A model generated the notes under the pieces. That model was not told the origin of the DNA. It did not search any database and saw only the letters and a list, made by a program, of their open reading frames with translations. DNA of 64,000 nt from Melieria omissa (lineage: Eukaryota > Arthropoda > Insecta > Diptera > Ulidiidae). Each line of letters starts with the position of its first letter. Position 1 is the stretch's first letter. Position numbers and translations under genes: made by a program. The stretch spans positions 1 through 64,000 of the forward strand of contig CAXARI010000001.1 in NCBI GenBank assembly GCA_963971225.1, read 5' to 3'. Below are positions 1-17,025 of the stretch, in pieces.

Positions 1-298
1 ACTCTTGGCACTACCGCCAGTCCTCCACAACATAACGAATCGCGGTCTAAAGCCAACCTTAGAATATGTGCACGATGGCCACTTACAAAACTTCAAGTAC
101 ATGGGGCACCTGAAGAATATGACTAACCTTTCTGTCGTTGCAGATTCTCTGATCTTTTCAGTAATGGCTTGCTTGGCATACCTCTTTTGGCGAAGACTAA
201 CGATGAAGACAGGCATCCCGCCACTCCAGGAACCAGCGGGAGCCCAAGCTGCCACGCAACATCCTCTGGCAACCATAGTCAGCGGGACGCAGACTTTT

Positions 299-309
299 GA
301 AGGGGGGGC
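299..309 (+). other. Polypurine tract of element C
   Basis: GAAGGGGGGGC lies immediately before the LTR start AGTTAG. This is the plus-strand primer position of an LTR retroelement. Confidence 0.75.
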
Positions 310-1010
<701 letters not shown>

Positions 1011-2450
1011 GGCTATATTAGAATGACCACGCCCCCTTCTTACTATGGTAACAAAACTCATCTATGGTATGCTTTTGTACGGCAATATGGGTATCAAACG
1101 ATTCAGCTTATCATTGCGGCAAACATAGGCTATAACATAATCGGCCACGCCCACTTTCCGTGCCCACTAAACTAACAAAACGAAGCTGCGGTACATGTTG
1201 GTAAATCAGTATTAATACCAAATGATTCCGTGTTTCATTGATGTTTACATAGGATATATAAGATTGACCACGCCCACCTGATATGTCTTTTCATCACGGC
1301 CACTATAATAACAAATCAGCCATGGTATATTTGTCTTCGCAATATGGGTATGAAACGATTCAGCGTGTCATTGCGGGAAATATAGGCTATAATATAATCG
1401 GCCACGCACACTTTCCGTGCCCTCTAAACTAACAAAACGAAGCTACGGTACATGTCGTTAAATCAGTATTAATATCGAATGATTCCGTGCTTCGTTGATG
1501 TTAACAAAGGATATATAAGATTGACCACGCCCACCCGATATGCCTTTTCGCCACGCCCACTATGGTAACAAAACTCATCTATGGTATGCTTTTGTACGGC
1601 AATATGGGTATCAAACGATTCAGCTTATCATTGCGGCAAACATAGGCTATAATATAATCGGCCACACCTACTTTCCGTGCCCTCTAAACTAACAAAACGA
1701 AGCTACGGTACATGTTGGTAAATCAGTATTAATACCAAATGATTCCGTGTTTCATTGATGTTAACATAGGATATATAAGATTGACCACGCCCACCTGATA
1801 TGTCTTTTCATCACGCCCACGTTAATAACAAATCAGCCATGGCATATTTGTCTTAGCAATATGGGTATCAAACGATTCAGCGTGTCATTGCGGGAAATAT
1901 AGGCTATAATATAATCGGCCACGCCCACTTTCCGTGCCCTCTAAACTAACAAAATGAAGCTACGGTACATGTCGTTAAATCAGTATTAATATCGAATGAT
2001 TCCGTGCTTCGTTGATGTTAACAAAGGATATATAAGATTGACCACGCCCACCCGATATGCCTTTTCGCCACGCCCACTATAATAACAAATCAGCCATGGT
2101 ATATTTGTCATAGCAATATGGGTATCAAACGCTTCAGCCGTTCATTGCGGCAAACATAGGCTATAATATAATCGGTCACGCCTACTTCCCGCGCCCACTA
2201 AACTAACAAAACAAAGTTACGGTACATGTCTGAAAATTAATGTTGATATAAAATGATTCTGTGTTTCATAGCGGTAAACATAAGCTATATAAAGTTGACC
2301 ACGCCCACCTTTTACGCCTTCCTGCAATTCCCATGACGACAGAAATTAACTGTGCTATATTTGTGCAAAACAATATGGATATAGAAAAATTTTGCGAGTC
2401 ATTGCAGCAAATATCTTTATGTTGTATATAAAAATTAATGTATATTTGTT
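1011..2450 (+). repeat. A-monomer block of unit 1 (about 258-bp tandem monomers)
   Basis: Monomers start at about 1011, 1251, 1508, 1768, 2025 and 2282, at spacings of 257-260 bp after the first. Each has the core GGATATATAAGATTGACCAC followed by GCCCAC, and halfway along a second related core GGCTATAATATAATCGGCCA. Monomers 1 and 3 share one middle segment (with AACAAAACTCATC) and monomers 2, 4 and 5 share another (with AACAAATCAGCCATGG). The block is therefore a dimer duplication plus one more copy. The sixth is truncated and much more diverged. The same order is kept in all units. Confidence 0.85.
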
Positions 2451-3456
2451 TGTTGGTCCCACGGCATTAAAACTCAAAAACTAGATAGCCGATTAGCTGA
2501 ATTTTTCACGGAATGTTCGTCTTGAGTAAGTCTCGGTAAGCCACATAGTGCGAATGCGACCCGATAGGTAGGCGTGGCACCTCCCATACAACTTAAATTT
2601 TCAATATGGAATATTTTCGTAATGTGAAGTCGAACAGCATTAGAATTTGGTGCGGGTCCACCGTTTAGATGTTCCGTTTCACTGGTAAAATTTGATGGGC
2701 GTTGGACAAAAGGCGTGGCGCTTTTTAAATGCCAGTGTAACTTTAAAACTATAGCGTTCTCATTAATGACACTCGGTACAAACGTACGGTTTAGTTGTGT
2801 TTTTCCATATGGGGAATAGGGTGGGTTTTTGACAAGGGGGCGTGGCACCGCCCATACAACTTAAAATTTCAATATGGAATATCTTCGGAATGAAAAATCC
2901 GGCAGCATTAAAATTTGGTGCGGGGTGACCGTTTAGATGTGCCGTTTCACTGGTAAAACTTTGTGAACGTTGGACAAGAGGTGTGGCACTTTTTAAGCAA
3001 CTCAAATGTTTCGAATAACTTTGGAACTTTGGAACTACAAATCACACATCAAAGATTTACGATTTAGATGCCCTTCGACATGGGGAATGGGTTGGGTATT
3101 GGACGAGGGGCATGGCACCGCCCATAGAACCCAAATTTTTAATGGGGAATAGCTTCGGAACAATAAGTTGGAAAGCTTTGAAGTTTTGTATATCATCGTC
3201 CCATAGATGTGTTATTCTACTGGCAAAATATTATGGGCGTTGAATAAGGGGCGCGGCATATTTTTGGGACTGAAATTTTCCGCGGAACTTTGGAACTGAA
3301 AGTCGCATATTAATGAAACCAGGTCACACCCTTCGGCTGGAGGAATGGATTGGGCATTACATAAAAGGCGTGGCATCGCCCATAGAGTATAGTATGAAGA
3401 AACTTGATCTATTGGGCCCATTGAAGCTTGCGTGCAAAACCGCAGGGCCCTACTTG
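2451..3456 (+). repeat. B-monomer block of unit 1 (about 265-bp tandem monomers)
   Basis: The landmark GGCRTGGCAYC followed by CCCATA recurs at 2571, 2839, 3109 and 3367, at spacings of 268, 270 and 258 bp. A weaker landmark, GTTGRAYAAR followed by GGYGYGGC, falls about halfway between them. The GGCGTGG motif here is the complement of the CCACGCC motif of the A block, so the two monomer families present this motif on opposite strands. Confidence 0.8.
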
Positions 3457-5057
<1,601 letters not shown>

Positions 5058-5150
5058 GGCGCCCGAGAGGAAAGATATATTTTTGCTTATTTTCTTTTTT
5101 ACTTATTGCGCCTGAGAGGAAATATATATTTTTGCTTATTTTCTTTTTTC
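5058..5150 (-). repeat. Two copies of the 49-bp repeat next to the left LTR
   Basis: The landmark GCTTATTTTC occurs at 5085 and 5134, a 49-bp period. Each copy carries, on the minus strand, CTCTCRGGCGC, which resembles the 3' end of the primer tRNA (CTCGGGCGCCA). The copy touching the LTR reads CTCTCGGGCGCCA and runs directly into the antisense U5 end. The same repeat occurs three times in element A at 23335-23476. Confidence 0.8.
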
Positions 5151-5254
5151 TTTTTCTGTATTTTGTGAATACAGTATTCCAACTTACACTATAAAAAACA
5201 CCTTCATGTCGCAAAAAATTCCTCCAGTGATTATCGAGTCTGCAATTTTTCCAA
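5151..5254 (-). other. Short insert of unknown origin in element B
   Basis: This segment lies between the shared leader and the 49-bp repeats. In element A the corresponding interval is the zinc-finger ORF of about 770 bp, and the two are unrelated by eye. A minus-strand frame runs from the leader through this insert to a stop at 5184, but no domain is recognisable. It may be residual retroelement or captured host sequence. Confidence 0.5.
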
Positions 5255-6056
5255 TGTCGATTTCAGCAATCCTTGCGCCTTCTTCTTCGATCCCTTCTAC
5301 CTCGTCCGCGCACCTTTGTTCTTGATGTAGGTTTTTTCTTAAATTTTTGCACTGCTTTTTTTTTTCGAGAAGATATTTTGAGTTCTCGATCTTTTTCACC
5401 TTCGACCTTGCACTTTTATTTCAAAATCTTGTAAGTTCTTCTGCAATTTGTATCGGCAACTATACGTGGTTCTTTTTCACTTTTATCTAAAATTTTTTTT
5501 TCTTTTGCTGTAGGTTTTCTTTTTATTTTTTTCACCGCAATTTTAGCAAAAACAAGATTGGAGCTAGTTGGCCTGGCGTCCACCCGAGCGACGTTCCTTT
5601 GTTACTGATTTACTGCTTCGGGAGCGTCGTGGTTGCCCCGTTTGGAAGCTGACGTTTATGCTTGTCAGCGACCTACTAATGGCACGACTAACTCCACCGT
5701 ACAGTATCCTGGCCGTAATGATTCTCCGCTAAGCGGAATGACCTGTCGTCTAACCATGACCAAGGATCCGTACATAAGCTGGAGGGCCTGATTTACAGGA
5801 TCTCAGCCAGCAGGTGGTTATACCCTGGAGGGTCCCGTAGGAATCGCAGGGTCGATCAGTTTATTAATTTTTATATATTTACATATTCAATTGTTTAACC
5901 TGACTGGAGGGTCCCGTAGGAGTCGCAGTCGGCATAATTGTTATATCCTGGAGGGTCCCGTAGGAATCGCAGGATTGATTGGTTTGTTATACTTGAAATT
6001 ACAAGCCTGACTGGAGGGTCCCGTAGGAATCGCAGTCAGGTCCCTGCTCGGGCGCC
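5255..6056 (-). other. Element B leader (5' untranslated region)
   Basis: This is the reverse complement of the element A leader at 21751-22562, nearly base for base, and ends at GAAATCGACA, where A and B diverge. It contains the primer binding site at 6040-6057 (minus strand), four stem-loops and an A-rich stretch. Confidence 0.85.
5822..6040 (-). ncRNA. Four related stem-loops in the element B leader
   Basis: The stems with their 19-base loops lie at 5822-5852, 5902-5930, 5945-5975 and 6006-6040. They are the counterparts of the four at 21767-21985 in element A, with the same loops and stems. The structure is predicted by inspection only. See element A for the covariation argument. Confidence 0.6.

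Positions 6057-6057
<1 letters not shown>
6040..6057 (-). other. Primer binding site of element B
   Basis: On the minus strand it reads TGGCGCCCGAGCAGGGAC, starting with the last base of the LTR. From memory this matches the tRNA-Lys (UUU) primer site used by several retroelements except for one base (G for A at position 11). Confidence 0.75.
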
Positions 6058-6970
<913 letters not shown>

Positions 6971-9148
6971 GGCTATATTAGAATGACCACGCCCCCTTCT
7001 TACTATGGTAACAAAACTCATCTATGGTATGCTTTTGTACGGCAATATGGGTATCAAACGATTCAGCTTATCATTGCGGCAAACATAGGCTATAACATAA
7101 TCGGCCACGCCCACTTTCCGTGCCCACTAAACTAACAAAACGAAGCTGCGGTACATGTTGGTAAATCAGTATTAATACCAAATGATTCCGTGTTTCATTG
7201 ATGTTTACATAGGATATATAAGATTGACCACGCCCACCTGATATGTCTTTTCATCACGGCCACTATAATAACAAATCAGCCATGGTATATTTGTCTTCGC
7301 AATATGGGTATGAAACGATTCAGCGTGTCATTGCGGGAAATATAGGCTATAATATAATCGGCCACGCACACTTTCCGTGCCCTCTAAACTAACAAAACGA
7401 AGCTACGGTACATGTCGTTAAATCAGTATTAATATCGAATGATTCCGTGCTTCGTTGATGTTAACAAAGGATATATAAGATTGACCACGCCCACCCGATA
7501 TGCCTTTTCGCCACGCCCACTATGGTAACAAAACTCATCTATGGTATGCTTTTGTACGGCAATATGGGTATCAAACGATTCAGCTTATCATTGCGGCAAA
7601 CATAGGCTATAATATAATCGGCCACACCTACTTTCCGTGCCCTCTAAACTAACAAAACGAAGCTACGGTACATGTTGGTAAATCAGTATTAATACCAAAT
7701 GATTCCGTGTTTCATTGATGTTAACATAGGATATATAAGATTGACCACGCCCACCTGATATGTCTTTTCATCACGCCCACGTTAATAACAAATCAGCCAT
7801 GGCATATTTGTCTTAGCAATATGGGTATCAAACGATTCAGCGTGTCATTGCGGGAAATATAGGCTATAATATAATCGGCCACGCCCACTTTCCGTGCCCT
7901 CTAAACTAACAAAATGAAGCTACGGTACATGTCGTTAAATCAGTATTAATATCGAATGATTCCGTGCTTCGTTGATGTTAACAAAGGATATATAAGATTG
8001 ACCACGCCCACCCGATATGCCTTTTCGCCACGCCCACTATAATAACAAATCAGCCATGGTATATTTGTCATAGCAATATGGGTATCAAACGCTTCAGCCG
8101 TTCATTGCGGCAAACATAGGCTATAATATAATCGGTCACGCCTACTTCCCGCGCCCACTAAACTAACAAAACAAAGTTACGGTACATGTCTGAAAATTAA
8201 TGTTGATATAAAATGATTCTGTGTTTCATAGCGGTAAACATAAGCTATATAAAGTTGACCACGCCCACCTTTTACGCCTTCCTGCAATTCCCATGACGAC
8301 AGAAATTAACTGTGCTATATTTGTGCAAAACAATATGGATATAGAAAAATTTTGCGAGTCATTGCAGCAAATATCTTTATGTTGTATATAAAAATTAATG
8401 TATATTTGTTTGTTGGTCCCACGGCATTAAAACTCAAAAACTAGATAGCCGATTAGCTGAATTTTTCACGGAATGTTCGTCTTGAGTAAGTCTCGGTAAG
8501 CCACATAGTGCGAATGCGACCCGATAGGTAGGCGTGGCACCTCCCATACAACTTAAATTTTCAATATGGAATATTTTCGTAATGTGAAGTCGAACAGCAT
8601 TAGAATTTGGTGCGGGTCCACCGTTTAGATGTTCCGTTTCACTGGTAAAATTTGATGGGCGTTGGACAAAAGGCGTGGCACTTTTTAAGCAACTCAAATG
8701 TTTCGAATAACTTTGGAACTTTGGAACTACAAATCACACATCAAAGATTTACGATTTAGATGCCCTTCGACATGGGGAATGGGTTGGGTATTGGACGAGG
8801 GGCATGGCACTGCCCATAGAACCCAAATTTTTAATGGGGAATAGCTTCGGAACAATAAGTTGGAAAGCTTTGAAGTTTTGTATATCATCGTCCCATAGAT
8901 GTGTTATTCTACTGGCAAAATATTATGGGCGTTGAATAAGGGGCGCGGCATATTTTTGGGACTGAAATTTTCCGCGGAACTTTGGAACTGAAAGTCGCAT
9001 ATTAATGAAACCAGGTCACACCCTTCGGCTGGAGGAATGGATTGGGCATTACATAAAAGGCGTGGCATCGCCCATAGAGTATAGTATGAAGAAACTTGAT
9101 CTATTGGGCCCATTGAAGCTTGCGTGCAAAACCGCAGGGCCCTACTTG
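6971..9148 (+). repeat. Satellite unit 2 (2178 bp, short variant)
   Basis: It is 268 bp shorter than unit 1 because one B monomer is missing. At about 8678 the sequence GGACAAAAGGCGTGGC goes straight to ACTTTTTAAGCAACTC. This looks like an exchange between the two related GGACAARAGG sites of neighbouring half-monomers. It also has CATGGCACTGCCC in place of CATGGCACCGCCC. Unit 11 shares both features. Confidence 0.95.
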
Positions 9149-10191
<1,043 letters not shown>

Positions 10192-12637
10192 GGCTATATT
10201 AGAATGACCACGCCCCCTTCTTACTATGGTAACAAAACTCATCTATGGTATGCTTTTGTACGGCAATATGGGTATCAAACGATTCAGCTTATCATTGCGG
10301 CAAACATAGGCTATAACATAATCGGCCACGCCTACTTTCCGTGCCCACTAAACTAACAAAACGAAGCTGCGGTACATGTTGGTAAATCAGTATTAATACC
10401 AAATGATTCCGTGTTTCATTGATGTTTACATAGGATATATAAGATTGACCACGCCCACCTGATATGTCTTTTCATCACGGCCACTATAATAACAAATCAG
10501 CCATGGTATATTTGTCTTCGCAATATGGGTATGAAACGATTCAGCGTGTCATTGCGGGAAATATAGGCTATAATATAATCGGCCACGCACACTTTCCGTG
10601 CCCTCTAAACTAACAAAACGAAGCTACGGTACATGTCGTTAAATCAGTATTAATATCGAATGATTCCGTGCTTCGTTGATGTTAACAAAGGATATATAAG
10701 ATTGACCACGCCCACCCGATATGCCTTTTCGCCACGCCCACTATGGTAACAAAACTCATCTATGGTATGCTTTTGTACGGCAATATGGGTATCAAACGAT
10801 TCAGCTTATCATTGCGGCAAACATAGGCTATAATATAATCGGCCACACCTACTTTCCGTGCCCTCTAAACTAACAAAACGAAGCTACGGTACATGTTGGT
10901 AAATCAGTATTAATACCAAATGATTCCGTGTTTCATTGATGTTAACATAGGATATATAAGATTGACCACGCCCACCTGATATGTCTTTTCATCACGCCCA
11001 CGTTAATAACAAATCAGCCATGGCATATTTGTCTTAGCAATATGGGTATCAAACGATTCAGCGTGTCATTGCGGGAAATATAGGCTATAATATAATCGGC
11101 CACGCCCACTTTCCGTGCCCTCTAAACTAACAAAATGAAGCTACGGTACATGTCGTTAAATCAGTATTAATATCGAATGATTCCGTGCTTCGTTGATGTT
11201 AACAAAGGATATATAAGATTGACCACGCCCACCCGATATGCCTTTTCGCCACGCCCACTATAATAACAAATCAGCCATGGTATATTTGTCATAGCAATAT
11301 GGGTATCAAACGCTTCAGCCGTTCATTGCGGCAAACATAGGCTATAATATAATCGGTCACGCCTACTTCCCGCGCCCACTAAACTAACAAAACAAAGTTA
11401 CGGTACATGTCTGAAAATTAATGTTGATATAAAATGATTCTGTGTTTCATAGCGGTAAACATAAGCTATATAAAGTTGACCACGCCCACCTTTTACGCCT
11501 TCCTGCAATTCCCATGACGACAGAAATTAACTGTGCTATATTTGTGCAAAACAATATGGATATAGAAAAATTTTGCGAGTCATTGCAGCAAATATCTTTA
11601 TGTTGTATATAAAAATTAATGTATATTTGTTTGTTGGTCCCACGGCATTAAAACTCAAAAACTAGATAGCCGATTAGCTGAATTTTTCACGGAATGTTCG
11701 TCTTGAGTAAGTCTCGGTAAGCCACATAGTGCGAATGCGACCCGATAGGTAGGCGTGGCACCTCCCATACAACTTAAATTTTCAATATGGAATATTTTCG
11801 TAATGTGAAGTCGAACAGCATTAGAATTTGGTGCGGGTCCACCGTTTAGATGTTCCGTTTCACTGGTAAAATTTGATGGGCGTTGGACAAAAGGCGTGGC
11901 GCTTTTTAAATGCCAGTGTAACTTTAAAACTATAGCGTTCTCATTAATGACACTCGGTACAAACGTACGGTTTAGTTGTGTTTTTCCATATGGGGAATAG
12001 GGTGGGTTTTTGACAAGGGGGCGTGGCACCGCCCATACAACTTAAAATTTCAATATGGAATATCTTCGGAATGAAAAATCCGGCAGCATTAAAATTTGGT
12101 GCGGGGTGACCGTTTAGATGTGCCGTTTCACTGGTAAAACTTTGTGAACGTTGGACAAGAGGTGTGGCACTTTTTAAGCAACTCAAATGTTTCGAATAAC
12201 TTTGGAACTTTGGAACTACAAATCACACATCAAAGATTTACGATTTAGATGCCCTTCGACATGGGGAATGGGTTGGGTATTGGACGAGGGGCATGGCACC
12301 GCCCATAGAACCCAAATTTTTAATGGGGAATAGCTTCGGAACAATAAGTTGGAAAACTTTGAAGTTTTGTATATCATCGTCCCATAGATGTGTTATTCTA
12401 CTGGCAAAATATTATGGGCGTTGAATAAGGGGCGCGGCATATTTTTGGGACTGAAATTTTCCGCGGAACTTTGGAACTGAAAGTCGCATATTAATGAAAC
12501 CAGGTCACACCCTTCGGCTGGAGGAATGGATTGGGCATTACATAAAAGGCGTGGCATCGCCCATAGAGTATAGTATGAAGAAACTTGATCTATTGGGCCC
12601 ATTGAAGCTTGCGTGCAAAACCGCAGGGCCCTACTTG
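10192..12637 (+). repeat. Satellite unit 3 (2446 bp)
   Basis: Full-length copy. Private changes against unit 1 include CACGCCTAC in place of CACGCCCAC near 10327 and GGAAAACTTTG in place of GGAAAGCTTTG near 12354. The array that follows starts with the TGAACAT variant shared with units 4, 14 and 15. Confidence 0.95.
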
Positions 12638-13878
<1,241 letters not shown>

Positions 13879-16324
13879 GGCTATATTAGAATGACCACGC
13901 CCCCTTCTTACTATGGTAACAAAACTCATCTATGGTATGCTTTTGTACGGCAATATGGGTATCAAACGATTCAGCTTATCATTGCGGCAAACATAGGCTA
14001 TAACATAATCGGCCACGCCCACTTTCCGTGCCCACTAAACTAACAAAACGAAGCTGCGGTACATGTTGGTAAATCAGTATTAATACCAAATGATTCCGTG
14101 TTTCATTGATGTTTACATAGGATATATAAGATTGACCACGCCCACCTGATATGTCTTTTCATCACGGCCACTATAATAACAAATCAGCCATGGTATATTT
14201 GTCTTCGCAATATGGGTATGAAACGATTCAGCGTGTCATTGCGGGAAATATAGGCTATAATATAATCGGCCACGCACACTTTCCGTGCCCTCTAAACTAA
14301 CAAAACGAAGCTACGGTACATGTCGTTAAATCAGTATTAATATCGAATGATTCCGTGCTTCGTTGATGTTAACAAAGGATATATAAGATTGACCACGCCC
14401 ACCCGATATGCCTTTTCGCCACGCCCACTATGGTAACAAAACTCATCTATGGTATGCTTTTGTACGGCAATATGGGTATCAAACGATTCAGCTTATCATT
14501 GCGGCAAACATAGGCTATAATATAATCGGCCACACCTACTTTCCGTGCCCTCTAAACTAACAAAACGAAGCTACGGTACATGTTGGTAAATCAGTATTAA
14601 TACCAAATGATTCCGTGTTTCATTGATGTTAACATAGGATATATAAGATTGACCACGCCCACCTGATATGTCTTTTCATCACGCCCACGTTAATAACAAA
14701 TCAGCCATGGCATATTTGTCTTAGCAATATGGGTATCAAACGATTCAGCGTGTCATTGCGGGAAATATAGGCTATAATATAATCGGCCACGCCCACTTTC
14801 CGTGCCCTCTAAACTAACAAAATGAAGCTACGGTACATGTCGTTAAATCAGTATTAATATCGAATGATTCCGTGCTTCGTTGATGTTAACAAAGGATATA
14901 TAAGATTGACCACGCCCACCCGATATGCCTTTTCGCCACGCCCACTATAATAACAAATCAGCCATGGTATATTTGTCATAGCAATATGGGTATCAAACGC
15001 TTCAGCCGTTCATTGCGGCAAACATAGGCTATAATATAATCGGTCACGCCTACTTCCCGCGCCCACTAAACTAACAAAACAAAGTTACGGTACAAGTCTG
15101 AAAATTAATGTTGATATAAAATGATTCTGTGTTTCATAGCGGTAAACATAAGCTATATAAAGTTGACCACGCCCACCTTTTACGCCTTCCTGCAATTCCC
15201 ATGACGACAGAAATTAACTGTGCTATATTTGTGCAAAACAATATGGATATAGAAAAATTTTGCGAGTCATTGCAGCAAATATCTTTATGTTGTATATAAA
15301 AATTAATGTATATTTGTTTGTTGGTCCCACGGCATTAAAACTCAAAAACTAGATAGCCGATTAGCTGAATTTTTCACGGAATGTTCGTCTTGAGTAAGTC
15401 TCGGTAAGCCACATAGTGCGAATGCGACCCGATAGGTAGGCGTGGCACCTCCCATACAACTTAAATTTTCAATATGGAATATTTTCGTAATGTGAAGTCG
15501 AACAGCATTAGAATTTGGTGCGGGTCCACCGTTTAGATGTTCCGTTTCACTGGTAAAATTTGATGGGCGTTGGACAAAAGGCGTGGCGCTTTTTAAATGC
15601 CAGTGTAACTTTAAAACTATAGCGTTCTCATTAATGACACTCGGTACAAACGTACGGTTTAGTTGTGTTTTTCCATATGGGGAATAGGGTGGGTTTTTGA
15701 CAAGGGGGCGTGGCACCGCCCATACAACTTAAAATTTCAATATGGAATATCTTCGGAATGAAAAATCCGGCAGCATTAAAATTTGGTGCGGGGTGACCGT
15801 TTAGATGTGCCGTTTCACTGGTAAAACTTTGTGAACGTTGGACAAGAGGTGTGGCACTTTTTAAGCAACTCAAATGTTTCGAATAACTTTGGAACTTTGG
15901 AACTACAAATCACACATCAAAGATTTACGATTTAGATGCCCTTCGACATGGGGAATGGGTTGGGTATTGGACGAGGGGCATGGCACCGCCCATAGAACCC
16001 AAATTTTTAATGGGGAATAGCTTCGGAACAATAAGTTGGAAAGCTTTGAAGTTTTGTATATCATCGTCCCATAGATGTGTTATTCTACTGGCAAAATATT
16101 ATGGGCGTTGAATAAGGGGCGCGGCATATTTTTGGGACTGAAATTTTCCGCGGAACTTTGGAACTGAAAGTCGCATATTAATGAAACCAGGTCACACCCT
16201 TCGGCTGGAGGAATGGATTGGGCATTACATAAAAGGCGTGGCATCGCCCATAGAGTATAGTATGAAGAAACTTGATCTATTGGGCCCATTGAAGCTTGCG
16301 TGCAAAACCGCAGGGCCCTACTTG
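13879..16324 (+). repeat. Satellite unit 4 (2446 bp)
   Basis: Full-length copy, very close to unit 1. Its private change is GGTACAAGTCTG in place of GGTACATGTCTG near 15094. The following array starts with the TGAACAT variant. Confidence 0.95.

Positions 16325-17025
<701 letters not shown>

Larger units (their letters stand above)
1011..3456 (+). repeat. Satellite unit 1 (2446 bp, reference copy)
   Basis: The unit begins GGCTATATTAGAATGACC right after (TAA)n and ends CAGGGCCCTACTTG right before the next array. Its length of 2446 bp is the modal length, shared by units 3, 4, 9, 12, 14 and 15. The left part (to about 2450) is made of A monomers and the right part of B monomers. Open frames on the minus strand of 124, 80 and 86 codons recur at the same place in nearly every copy. 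They are unlikely to be coding: they have no recognisable domains, they overlap each other, and they are cut or extended by indels in individual copies. Confidence 0.95.

Noticed and set aside
2474..3005. Recurring minus-strand frames of 124, 80 and 86 codons in nearly every unit
   Set aside because: They lie in non-coding B monomers, overlap each other, have no domain, and change length with private indels (for example 87 codons in units 2 and 11, 89 in unit 10). Their recurrence follows from the repetition of the DNA.
1011..3456. CRISPR array
   Set aside because: Repeats are long, adjacent and similar throughout, with no short repeat/unique spacer structure. The context is eukaryotic.
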